Assembly (NCBI GenBank): GCA_965603115.1
Contig: CBFDBT010000033.1
Location: 1 to 18,763 of the forward strand
Source of the DNA: CBFDBT01 sp965603115
GTDB taxonomy: Bacteria; Pseudomonadota; Alphaproteobacteria; Sphingomonadales; Kordiimonadaceae
Reading direction: 5' to 3'
Length of the DNA: 18,763 nucleotides
Shown: positions 7,727 through 14,937 of the stretch, one piece after another
Layout: each line of letters starts with the position of its first letter
How positions within the stretch are numbered: position 1 is the stretch's first letter
Translations under genes and position numbers: made by a program
The notes under the pieces: model-generated
What the model was told of the DNA's origin: nothing
Seen by the model: only the letters and a program-made list of their open reading frames with translations
Database searches by the model: none

Positions 7727-7776
7727 TCTCCCCCCATTATATTCATGACTTAAATGTGTTTAATTTAAATTGGGGA
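7727..7776 (+). promoter_or_regulatory. Possible sequestering leader of the precursor gene
   Basis: The precursor's ribosome binding site GGGGA (7772-7776, 7 bases before the ATG) can pair with TCCCC (7729-7733) in the unusual run TCTCCCCCC (7727-7735), with three flanking A-U pairs (7736-7738 with 7768-7770) beyond a small internal loop. Such folding would hide the ribosome binding site. This is inferred from complementarity only. Confidence 0.3.
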
Positions 7777-7783
7777 CTTTAGT

Positions 7784-7993
7784 ATGGCGGATAAATTAGT
7801 AGACTTTGCAGAAGCACTTAGCAAAGACGCGGAACTTTCAAAGAGATTTAAAGCAGACCCACAGGGTGCCATGGCAGACTTTGGCTTGAATAAAAGCGAC
7901 CAAAAGCTAGTACTGAGTGGGAATACAGAGGCTATTCAAAAACGCCTTGATGATGCTGGTTCAGCGGGTCTTATCATACATTCGCCCTCTTAA
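7784..7993 (+). CDS. Split-borosin precursor peptide
   Basis: A 69-residue peptide predicted to be the substrate of the methylase encoded 134 bases upstream. Residues 1 to about 55 form a helical domain (LVDFAEALSKDAELSKRF, ADPQGAMADFGLNKSD, QKLVLSGNTEAIQKRL) resembling the Nif11/LigA-like borosin binding domain of the Shewanella precursor SonA. A short flexible segment (DDAGSAG) leads to the C-terminal tail LIIHSPS, residues 63-69. In characterised split borosins the methylated residues lie in such a hydrophobic tail, so Leu63, Ile64 and Ile65 are the likely targets; which amides are methylated is inference. There is no signal peptide and no cysteine. GGGGA 7 bases before the ATG is a good ribosome binding site. 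A stand-alone LigA-like small protein is the alternative, made unlikely by the neighbouring methylase. Confidence 0.85.
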   Translation: MADKLVDFAEALSKDAELSKRFKADPQGAMADFGLNKSDQKLVLSGNTEAIQKRLDDAGSAGLIIHSPS

Positions 7994-8034
7994 GGTAGAG
8001 TGTATTTTTCCTGCTCGCTTGATAATGGATAAGT

Positions 8035-8082
8035 CTAGTTTTAAGTATTAAATCTGTATGTTGATAGCTATAGAAAAACTAG
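8035..8082 (+). other. Long-spaced inverted repeat after the borosin precursor
   Basis: CTAGTTTT (8035-8042) and AAAACTAG (8075-8082) are perfect 8-base arms separated by 32 bases in the otherwise featureless, AT-rich 187-base gap before the kinase gene. It might end the borosin transcript, but the loop is long and the following sequence only loosely T-rich. Confidence 0.25.
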
Positions 8083-8151
8083 TTTATTGATTATTATATA
8101 GTCTTCGGTTGTACTTATTGTATTCTTAGTATAGTAATCTGTATATTGAAT

Positions 8152-8170
8152 TAAGATAAAATCTATCTTA
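8152..8170 (+). promoter_or_regulatory. Dyad immediately upstream of the kinase ribosome binding site
   Basis: TAAGATA (8152-8158) and TATCTTA (8164-8170) are perfect 7-base arms around 5 bases, ending 2 bases before the GGGGG ribosome binding site of the sensor kinase. It may be an operator or a small RNA hairpin affecting translation. The binding partner is unknown. Confidence 0.33.
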
Positions 8171-8180
8171 TTGGGGGCTG

Positions 8181-10226
8181 ATGTTTAGCAGAATTACATA
8201 TTGTTTTGTTGCGTTATTCATAACACTCACTTTGCCTCTGGGGGTGTCGGGTGAGAGCCTGCACACATATTCTTCTCAGCAGGCTGCGGTGGATCAAGAG
8301 AAAGATATATCTGCTCTGCTTGACCAAATATATAGTGTCAATAGAACTGATTTAAAGGAAGCTGAGCGTCTGTCTAAAAAGGCCCATAATGCGCTACAAA
8401 AACATCCTGATAATGATTTACTAGCGCGTCTTTTCAATCTCAATGCTTACCGAAAAATACTTTCCTTAGAAATAGATGAATCTTTAAAGTATGTCTTTCA
8501 GGCTCGAAAGTTAGCTGTTGAAATAGGAAATCAGAAAGAAGAAGCGACGAGCTATCGATTAGAAGGTGTTATTTATACTCTTGTTGGTGATTATAGCCAA
8601 GGTGTTACATTGCTATTTCGCGCTCTAGACATACAACAAACTTTGCCTAAAGACGACACCTATGCCACGTATCAAAATATAAGTGTGGTTTATTATGAAA
8701 TGGAAGATTATGAAAATTTATTAAAATATGGCTACATATTACTCGAGCATCCAACGTCTACTGCAGGAAGTCTCGAGAAAGGAATAGCATATAATACAAT
8801 TGGGGGCACTCTGACAGAGCTTGGGAAATATTCTAAAGCAAGAGAAATGCTTAAAAAAGCCGAAGATATTTTTAAAGCCCGCAATACTGTTTACAAATAC
8901 TCAATAATGTTTGCTCTTGCCGATATTGAATATCGTCTAGGTAATTATCAAGAGGCTTTAGCAATAGTGAGTGATAGTATCAACTTAGCAAAAAAACGTA
9001 ACTATTTAGTTCCTCTTAAAGATAGCTTGATATTAATGGCAAAAATTCAAACTAAAGTGGGTGATGCCGATGGTGGGCTCAAAACATTAGATGAACTTGT
9101 CAAATTCACCGAGATTAAAAAATATCGCCGAGCTGAGCAGGAAGCCTATAGACAACGTGCACTCATTTATGAAAGTCAGGGTAAATATCAAGAAGCTCTT
9201 GAGGCGCATCAAAAATTTAAAGACATAACCGATGAGTTATTCAACGATAGAAGTGCTACCAAAATAGCGCTTGCCCAGACGCGGTTTGATATGGAGCAAA
9301 AAGAGCAACGCATTGCGCTACTGGAAGCCGAAGCAGCATTAGATGTTGCTCAGCACACTCAGCTAGAGAAAGAGACGACCTTGCGCGGGTATATCATCGT
9401 GCTTGTCATTCTTATGCTTTTTGGCGCAGGGCTAGTGGTGTTTCGCATTATACGCACGCGACGTATTCTTGAAAAAAATTCAGAAAACTTGAAAGAAGCC
9501 TACCGCCAAGCCGAGGATGCGAATACTTCTAAATCGAGCTTCTTGGCCTCTATGAGTCATGATCTGCGTACACCGCTCAATGCAATACTTGGCTATTCTG
9601 AAGCCATTCAGATGGAAATTAATGGTCCGATTGGGAATGTGCGCTATAAAGACTATATTTCATCGATTAACAATAGTGGTAAGCTATTGCTGGAACTTAT
9701 TGACGATGTTCTGGACCTTTCCAAGATTGAGGCTGGTAAATATGAACTGACTGAAAGTGAAATTTCCTTGCACGATGTGATTAAGAGAGTGCTTGAGATG
9801 ATTAATCCAATTGCAGAGAGCAAAGAGATTGGATTTGAATGTGACTGTCCAGACAATCTAGCGCTATTATTTGCTGATGAACGCGTAGTGGTACAAATAT
9901 TGAACAATCTGATTTCCAATAGCCTTAAATTTACGGAACTAAATGGAAAAATTTCTCTTAAATGCGTGCAAAATGCAGAGGGTGGCTTGAGCATATCTAT
10001 AGCAGATAATGGCATAGGCATGACTGAAGCCGACCTACAAAAGGCAATGCGTCCCTTCGAGCAGATTGACCCTGAGGTAACTCAAGGCGGCGGTGGTACA
10101 GGGTTGGGCTTGGCGCTTTGCATTAAGTATATGGAATTGCACGATGGTAGGTTGGAAATGACCAGCGAGCAGGGAGTTGGCACTACTGTCACGCTCCATT
10201 TCCCAGCTTCACGAGCCGTGAGTTAA
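8181..10226 (+). CDS. TPR-containing transmembrane sensor histidine kinase
   Basis: Sensor kinase of 681 residues. An N-terminal signal peptide (about 1-24, hydrophobic YCFVALFITLTLPLGVSG) exports a domain of tetratricopeptide repeats (about 50-350, for example EALAIVSDSINLAKKRN and QGKYQEALEAHQKFKD). A charged, probably coiled-coil stretch (about 370-400) leads into one membrane segment (404-424). The cytoplasmic part has a HisKA domain with phospho-acceptor His460 in SHDLRTPLN and a HATPase domain with the N box at Asn575/576, DNGIGM at 609 and GGTGLGLAL near the end. There is no receiver or output domain, and no response regulator is in the window, so its partner is elsewhere. It follows the borosin precursor on the same strand; whether it senses or controls that pathway is unknown. 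The GGGGG ribosome binding site is only 3 bases from the ATG. It is convergent with the threonine ammonia-lyase gene with 13 bases between stops. Confidence 0.92.
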   Translation: MFSRITYCFVALFITLTLPLGVSGESLHTYSSQQAAVDQEKDISALLDQIYSVNRTDLKEAERLSKKAHNALQKHPDNDLLARLFNLNAYRKILSLEIDESLKYVFQARKLAVEIGNQKEEATSYRLEGVIYTLVGDYSQGVTLLFRALDIQQTLPKDDTYATYQNISVVYYEMEDYENLLKYGYILLEHPTSTAGSLEKGIAYNTIGGTLTELGKYSKAREMLKKAEDIFKARNTVYKYSIMFALADIEYRLGNYQEALAIVSDSINLAKKRNYLVPLKDSLILMAKIQTKVGDADGGLKTLDELVKFTEIKKYRRAEQEAYRQRALIYESQGKYQEALEAHQKFKDITDELFNDRSATKIALAQTRFDMEQKEQRIALLEAEAALDVAQHTQLEKETTLRGYIIVLVILMLFGAGLVVFRIIRTRRILEKNSENLKEAYRQAEDANTSKSSFLASMSHDLRTPLNAILGYSEAIQMEINGPIGNVRYKDYISSINNSGKLLLELIDDVLDLSKIEAGKYELTESEISLHDVIKRVLEMINPIAESKEIGFECDCPDNLALLFADERVVVQILNNLISNSLKFTELNGKISLKCVQNAEGGLSISIADNGIGMTEADLQKAMRPFEQIDPEVTQGGGGTGLGLALCIKYMELHDGRLEMTSEQGVGTTVTLHFPASRAVS

Positions 10227-10239
10227 CCGATCTGACACA

Positions 10240-11466
10240 TTATATAGTTGGGGTTTCTCTGACTTCAAAGCCCTTAGCCTCCAAGCCACGTATCAAGTCT
10301 TCTGTATGCTCACGGTCTTTGGTTTCTACCACCACTTCAAGCTCGGTATATTTAAGCGATACAGCGCCGTATTCTCGGCTATGTTTTACTTCCATCACAT
10401 TGGCGCCTTGCTCAGCAACAACGGCGCTGACACGCGCGAGCGAGCCGGGCTGATCGGGCAGGGTGATACGCAGACGGGCGATGCGCCCATCACGGTTAAG
10501 GCCGCGCATGATGCAGGTCGACAAGATACGACTGTCGATATTACCGCCCGTCAAGACGAGGCCAACATTTTTACCTGTGAACTGACTTGGGTATTCCATC
10601 AGGGCTGATAGCCCCGTGGCCGCAGCGCCTTCGATGATGACTTTTTCAATTTCCATCATTAATATAATAGCTTCTTCAATGCGGGATTCTGGCACAACAA
10701 GAATATCATCTACCAGTTCGCGCACCACTTCGCGGGTGATGAGGCCCGGATATTTAACTGCAATGCCTTCAGCTATTGTGTGGTCGCCTTCTATGATGGT
10801 TTCACCGTTTAAAGTTGCGACCATTGATGGGTAAGATTCAGATTGTACACCGATTATTTTTATGCCGGGCTTGATGTGTTTGGCTATCGTTGCAATGCCA
10901 GAGATTAATCCGCCACCACCTATGGGCACTATGATGATATCAAGTTCGGGAACCTGTTCCATAAATTCAAGACCAACCGTGCCTTGTCCAGCCATCACAA
11001 CCGGATCATCAAACGGGTGAAGGAAAAAGAGACTTTCACTGTCGGCCAATGCGCGAGCTGCGGCTGTCGCTTCATCAAGGGTTGCGCCTTCAAGAATTAC
11101 GCGAGCGCCAAGTTCTTCGGTGCGTTTGATTTTGTTAAAAGGTGTTCCCTTGGGCATAACGATAGTGGCAGGGATACCAAGACGGTGTGCGTGGTAGCTA
11201 ACACCTTGCGCGTGATTTCCCGCAGACATGGCGATGACACCATGTTTTTTTTCATCATCGGTTAATGTCAGCAGGCGGTTGAGCGCACCGCGCTCTTTGT
11301 ATGATGCCGTATATTGAAAAATCTCAAATTTCATAAAAATATTGGCGCCAGTAATGGCTGAGAGAGTTTTTGAATTGGTTGCAGGCGTATAATTGACCGC
11401 GCCCTTTATACGTTTGGCCGCAGCGGTTATATCTTTATAGCTTATGGGCATTTTACCAGTATTCAT
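10240..11466 (-). CDS. ilvA: Threonine ammonia-lyase, PLP-dependent, with ACT domain
   Basis: Enzyme of 408 residues that deaminates threonine to 2-oxobutyrate and ammonia, feeding isoleucine synthesis or threonine breakdown. The PLP lysine is Lys57 in TASYKERGALN, SAGNHAQGVSYHA forms the substrate loop, and PIGGGGLISG near residue 185 is the phosphate-binding glycine loop. The last 75 or so residues (RLRITLPDQPGSLARVSAVV onward) are a single ACT domain, giving the medium-length form rather than the long two-ACT-repeat biosynthetic IlvA or the ACT-less catabolic TdcB. The ATG at 11466 is preferred because AGAGAG lies about 7 bases upstream; the frame stays open to 11532 but those residues are unlike the family, and 11451 is a possible shorter start. 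A serine dehydratase is the main alternative. It is divergent from prfC across a 242-base gap. Confidence 0.92.
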   Translation of the reverse strand: MNTGKMPISYKDITAAAKRIKGAVNYTPATNSKTLSAITGANIFMKFEIFQYTASYKERGALNRLLTLTDDEKKHGVIAMSAGNHAQGVSYHAHRLGIPATIVMPKGTPFNKIKRTEELGARVILEGATLDEATAAARALADSESLFFLHPFDDPVVMAGQGTVGLEFMEQVPELDIIIVPIGGGGLISGIATIAKHIKPGIKIIGVQSESYPSMVATLNGETIIEGDHTIAEGIAVKYPGLITREVVRELVDDILVVPESRIEEAIILMMEIEKVIIEGAAATGLSALMEYPSQFTGKNVGLVLTGGNIDSRILSTCIMRGLNRDGRIARLRITLPDQPGSLARVSAVVAEQGANVMEVKHSREYGAVSLKYTELEVVVETKDREHTEDLIRGLEAKGFEVRETPTI

Positions 11467-11530
11467 GATATCTCTCTTATTATTATATTTCCTCGGCCTA
11501 CGCCTGAGGGCGGACACTTGTCCTTGCCTC

Positions 11531-11544
11531 ACCAGTAAACTGGT
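11531..11544. promoter_or_regulatory. Inverted repeat in the ilvA-prfC gap
   Basis: ACCAGT (11531-11536) and ACTGGT (11539-11544) form a near-continuous 14-base palindrome about 65 bases upstream of the ilvA start, a position suited to an operator. The regulator is unknown. Confidence 0.35.
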
Positions 11545-11573
11545 TCGGATGGTTAGCTCAGCCTAGGCAAGCT

Positions 11574-11601
11574 TTGACACAGGCAAGCGGCGCTGTAAAT
11601 A
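11574..11601 (+). promoter_or_regulatory. Candidate sigma-70 promoter of prfC
   Basis: A perfect -35 hexamer, TTGACA (11574-11579), is followed after 16 bases by TAAATA (11596-11601), a poor -10. Transcription would begin about 100 bases before prfC and the leader would include the hairpin at 11634-11650. Confidence 0.38.
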
Positions 11602-11633
11602 GCTATCTGGAACGCTTTAGCGATATAAAAGGC

Positions 11634-11650
11634 TTTCCTTTTGCAGGAAA
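11634..11650 (+). other. Hairpin in the prfC leader
   Basis: TTTCCT (11634-11639) and AGGAAA (11645-11650) form a 6-base stem with a 5-base loop, about 60 bases before the prfC start. No T-run follows at once. It could be a minor leader structure. Confidence 0.25.
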
Positions 11651-11708
11651 ATACTTAGTGTAGCGCCAAATTATTAGACGTTACCGATTTTAGAAAGAAC
11701 GTGAACTG

Positions 11709-13298
11709 ATGCCTGTTCTAAGTGATGAAATTACCCGCCGCCGCACCTTTGCGATTATATCGCACCCTGATGCAGGTAAAACCACGCTCACGGAAAAGCT
11801 TTTGCTTTTCGGCGGCGCTATTCAGGCTGCCGGTGAAGTAAAAGCCCGTGGGGATCGTCGTCGTGCACGGTCTGACTGGATGAAGGTGGAGCAGGAACGC
11901 GGTATTTCTGTTGCTTCGTCTGTGATGACATTTGACTATGGCAATGAGATATTTAATCTGCTCGACACACCAGGTCACGAAGACTTTTCTGAAGATACTT
12001 ACCGGGTGTTATCGGCTGTGGATAGTGCTGTAATGGTGCTTGATGCCGCCAAAGGCATCGAAGCCCAAACACGTAAGTTGTTTGAAGTTTGTCGTCTGCG
12101 CGATATGCCGATCACTACTTTTGTTAATAAGTTGGATCGTGAGAGCCTAGACCCTTTTGAGCTTCTTGATGAAGTTGAGGAAAAGCTGCAACTGGATGTA
12201 ACGCCTGCCAGTTGGCCTATTGGAATGGGCCGTGACTTTAAAGGCTGTTATGATCTGGTTAAAGACCAGCTTATCTTGTTTGATAAAGTGAAAGGTTCAC
12301 TCAGGAGTGATGGCATTAAGTGCGAAGGTCTTGATGACCCTCAACTGGATGAATTACTGCCCGATTATGCTGTTGCCAAGCTTCGTGAAGATGTGGAAAT
12401 GGTGCGGGAACTCTGTCCTGCTTTCGATAAAGATGCTTATCTTGCCGGGAATTTAACGCCTGTGTATTTTGGTAGTGCGGTTAATAATTTTGGCGTGCAG
12501 GAACTTCTAGAAGGTATTGGAAATAATGCCCCTTCTCCAAGGGCAGGTAAGGCTGTTGAACGTTTGGTCGAGCCAACTGAGGAAAAAGTTTCAGCTTTTG
12601 TTTTTAAAATTCAGGCCAATATGGACCCTAAACACCGCGACCGCATCGCCTTTGTGCGTTTGGTCTCTGGAAAATTTAAAAAGGGTATCAAACTCAAGCA
12701 TATTCGCAGTGGTAAAACCATGGCTGTGCATAATGCTTTGCTCTTTTTGGCCCAAGACCGTGCTATTGCCGAAGAGGCATATGCTGGTGATATTATCGGT
12801 ATTCCTAACCACGGAAACTTAAGAATTGGCGATAGCCTGACAGAGGGGGAAGCTCTGCATTTTACAGGTATTCCAAGCTTTGCGCCCGAGCTTCTGCAAA
12901 AGGTTCGCGCAACTGACCCGATGAAAGCAAAGCATCTTGGTCGTGCGCTGGAACAATTAGCCGAAGAAGGCGCTGCGCGTGTCTTTAAGCCTTATCTGGG
13001 TAGCGACTGGGTGGTTGGTGTTGTGGGTGCTCTGCAATTTGAAGTGCTGTCTGATCGTATCCGTACGGAATATCAAGTACCGGTTGCTTTTGAGCCGACA
13101 ACGCTTTTAACCGCTGAGTGGGTTGAAGGCGATGATGCGCGAGAAGTGAAGAAATTTGTAGACCTCAATCGCGCCTCGATAGCGGAAGATCATACGGGAG
13201 CGCCTGTTTATTTGGCGCGTAATCGCTGGCATCTTGATAAAGCCCAAGATGATTTCCCGTCGCTGCGCTTTATGAAAACCAAAGAAGCGGTTTCGTAA
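11709..13298 (+). CDS. prfC: Peptide chain release factor 3 (GTPase)
   Basis: Translational GTPase of 529 residues, full length for RF3, which recycles release factors 1 and 2 from the ribosome after termination. The P-loop is ISHPDAGKTTLTEKLL with Lys24, the switch II motif DTPGHEDFS starts at residue 86, and the guanine-specificity motif NKLDRE starts at residue 140. The stretch KARGDRRRARSDWMKVEQERGISVASSVMTF, seen in part at residues 39-70, is the RF3-type switch I region. The C-terminal half carries domains II and III. It is an ordinary housekeeping gene, apparently transcribed alone, divergent from ilvA. The ribosome binding site is weak (GAAAGAA). EF-G is excluded by the shorter length and missing domains IV and V. 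Confidence 0.97.
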   Translation: MPVLSDEITRRRTFAIISHPDAGKTTLTEKLLLFGGAIQAAGEVKARGDRRRARSDWMKVEQERGISVASSVMTFDYGNEIFNLLDTPGHEDFSEDTYRVLSAVDSAVMVLDAAKGIEAQTRKLFEVCRLRDMPITTFVNKLDRESLDPFELLDEVEEKLQLDVTPASWPIGMGRDFKGCYDLVKDQLILFDKVKGSLRSDGIKCEGLDDPQLDELLPDYAVAKLREDVEMVRELCPAFDKDAYLAGNLTPVYFGSAVNNFGVQELLEGIGNNAPSPRAGKAVERLVEPTEEKVSAFVFKIQANMDPKHRDRIAFVRLVSGKFKKGIKLKHIRSGKTMAVHNALLFLAQDRAIAEEAYAGDIIGIPNHGNLRIGDSLTEGEALHFTGIPSFAPELLQKVRATDPMKAKHLGRALEQLAEEGAARVFKPYLGSDWVVGVVGALQFEVLSDRIRTEYQVPVAFEPTTLLTAEWVEGDDAREVKKFVDLNRASIAEDHTGAPVYLARNRWHLDKAQDDFPSLRFMKTKEAVS

Positions 13299-13322
13299 AG
13301 AAGGCCCGTTTTCGATTGTTTG

Positions 13323-13353
13323 TTGTAGATGTCGCATTTCTATCCTATATAAA
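13323..13353 (+). promoter_or_regulatory. Candidate promoter of the VOC-propeller-ligase group
   Basis: TTGTAG (13323-13328) is followed after 17 bases by TATATA (13346-13351), overlapping TATAAA (13348-13353). It lies in the 112-base gap after prfC, about 60 bases before the VOC gene. Matches are moderate, particularly at -35. Confidence 0.3.
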
Positions 13354-13410
13354 TTCATGGTGGGGTTAGTGAACTGGGCTGTTAGGTCTGGTCTCGCATG
13401 AGGGTGGTTT

Positions 13411-13818
13411 ATGACGTCTGATAGCAAGCAATTTGTTATGGGTATTGGCGGGGTCTTTTTTAAATGTAAAGACCGCGAGGCTCTTGTTGACTGGTACCGC
13501 AAACATTTTGGCATCGATGACGATGGTTACGGTGCCACTTTTCCTTTTAAAGGGGATGAAGCCAAAGGCAGGCCCGGCTATTCTGTTTGGAGCCCCTTTG
13601 AGAAAGATAGCGATTATTTTAGTCCTTCAAAAAAAGACTTTATGATAAATTTTCGCATCAGGGACTTGGCTGAATTTGTTGAACTTCTTCGCAACGATGG
13701 TGTTGAAATTGTTGGAGAAATTGAAGAATATGACTATGGGCGCTTTGCATGGGTTTTAGACCCGGAGGGCACTAAAATAGAATTATGGGAGCCGCTAGGC
13801 GAAACACCAGACGGTTAA
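13411..13818 (+). CDS. VOC-fold (glyoxalase/bleomycin-resistance-like) protein
   Basis: Small protein of 135 residues with the two-module vicinal-oxygen-chelate pattern: a first beta-alpha unit (VMGIGGVFFKCKDREALVDW, YRKHFG) and a second (FMINFRIRDLAEFVELLRND), closing with WVLDPEGTKIELWEPLG, the family's typical end. The final Glu (IELWE) is a usual metal-ligand position, but the histidine often found in the first strand is not evident, so metal binding and catalysis are uncertain and no substrate can be named. GAGGGTGG ends a few bases before the ATG and is a good ribosome binding site. It lies 18 bases before the propeller gene and is probably cotranscribed with it and with the acyl-CoA ligase. 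Confidence 0.85.
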   Translation: MTSDSKQFVMGIGGVFFKCKDREALVDWYRKHFGIDDDGYGATFPFKGDEAKGRPGYSVWSPFEKDSDYFSPSKKDFMINFRIRDLAEFVELLRNDGVEIVGEIEEYDYGRFAWVLDPEGTKIELWEPLGETPDG

Positions 13819-13836
13819 ATTTATTAGGGGGACGTT

Positions 13837-14898
13837 ATGACTTTGAAAAAAATATTACTAGGATTTGTGGGTCTAATACTTGTATTTATCCTGTGGCCTT
13901 CACCGATTGATCCTATAGCCTATTCTCCATTACCAGCGCGGCCTTTAGAGGGGGCGCTTGCCCCCAACACCGCCCTGACACAAGCCCACCGTTTCATGTT
14001 GACGAGTGGTTTTGGCCCTGAAGATGTAGCAGTAGACGGTGAGGGGCGGCTATATGGTGGCCTGCAAGATGGCCGCATTATTCGTATCCTCAATGATGGC
14101 ACTCAGGAGGACTTTATTACTATAGAAGGCGGCAGGCCGCTTGGCTTGGCTTGGGACGCGAACGGTCAGCTTATCGTAGCCGACGCCTTTAAGGGTTTGT
14201 TGTCAGTATCAGCTGACGGCACAGTAACTACGCTTTCAACCGAGGCAGGCGGTGTGCCTTATGCTTTTGCCGATGATGTTGATATTGCTGAAGATGGTAA
14301 AATATATTTTTCAGATGCATCAGACACTTATGATCAGCATGAATATATGAAGGATATTCTCGAAGCGCGTCCGCATGGCCGTTTGCTGATGTATGACCCT
14401 GAGAGCAAGGCCGCGACTGTGTTGCTCGGGGGACTCTTTTTTGCCAATGGTATTGCTGTTAGTATTGATGGTGATTTTGTTCTGGTCAACGAGACTGCAA
14501 AATACCGGGTTACGCGCTATTGGCTCAAAGGTGAAAAGGCAGGCACATCCGATATATTTATCGATAATTTACCAGGCTTTCCAGATGGTATTTCAAGAGG
14601 CGAAGATGGCAGTTTTTGGCTTGCGATCCCGTCTCCGCGAAACCCAGTATTAGATGATGCACATTCAAAGCCATGGCTTAAGAATATTTTTGCTAAATTG
14701 CCGGAATGGGCAAGCCCGGGCGCTATAAAAATGGGCATGGTTATCCAGCTTGACAGTCAAGGCGAGGTTATAACCAGTTTTCAAGACCCATCGGGCGAGC
14801 ATATTTCGATGGTTACGTCTATTGAACAGGTTGGGGATGAGATTTATTTAGGCAGCCTAACTGAGCCTCAAATTGGGCGTTTGGATATAATAGAATAA
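13837..14898 (+). CDS. Membrane-anchored strictosidine-synthase/APMAP-like beta-propeller protein
   Basis: Protein of 353 residues with an N-terminal hydrophobic anchor (ILLGFVGLILVFILWPSP, about 6-23) and a six-bladed propeller of the SMP-30/strictosidine synthase type facing the periplasm. Repeated blade motifs are visible: PEDVAVDGEGRLYGGLQDGR, GLAWDANGQLIVADAFKGL, DVDIAEDGKIYFSDAS and FVLVNETAKYRVTRYWLKG. The segment NLPGFPDGISRGEDGSFWLA closely resembles the animal adipocyte plasma-membrane protein APMAP. Family members hydrolyse lactones or esters, but no substrate can be deduced. AGGGGG lies 5 bases before the ATG. It is flanked by the VOC gene (18-base gap) and the acyl-CoA ligase gene (39-base gap), suggesting a short pathway in which a released acid is activated to its CoA ester. 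Confidence 0.88.
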   Translation: MTLKKILLGFVGLILVFILWPSPIDPIAYSPLPARPLEGALAPNTALTQAHRFMLTSGFGPEDVAVDGEGRLYGGLQDGRIIRILNDGTQEDFITIEGGRPLGLAWDANGQLIVADAFKGLLSVSADGTVTTLSTEAGGVPYAFADDVDIAEDGKIYFSDASDTYDQHEYMKDILEARPHGRLLMYDPESKAATVLLGGLFFANGIAVSIDGDFVLVNETAKYRVTRYWLKGEKAGTSDIFIDNLPGFPDGISRGEDGSFWLAIPSPRNPVLDDAHSKPWLKNIFAKLPEWASPGAIKMGMVIQLDSQGEVITSFQDPSGEHISMVTSIEQVGDEIYLGSLTEPQIGRLDIIE

Positions 14899-14937
14899 AA
14901 CAGATATTAAGGGATTAGGTCTAGGGGAAGAGAGATT

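Noticed and set aside
7784..7993. Reading the 69-residue peptide as a nitrogen-fixation Nif11 or dioxygenase LigA protein
   Set aside because: The helical fold is similar, but no dioxygenase or lanthipeptide-type enzyme is nearby, while a borosin-type methylase is directly upstream.
11467..11532. Longer N-terminus for threonine ammonia-lyase
   Set aside because: The added residues are arginine-rich and unlike the family, and the ATG at 11466 has a suitable ribosome binding site.
11545..11600. Stretch with GGTTAGCTCAG, like a tRNA D-arm
   Set aside because: No acceptor stem, anticodon arm or TPsiC sequence can be fitted around it on either strand.
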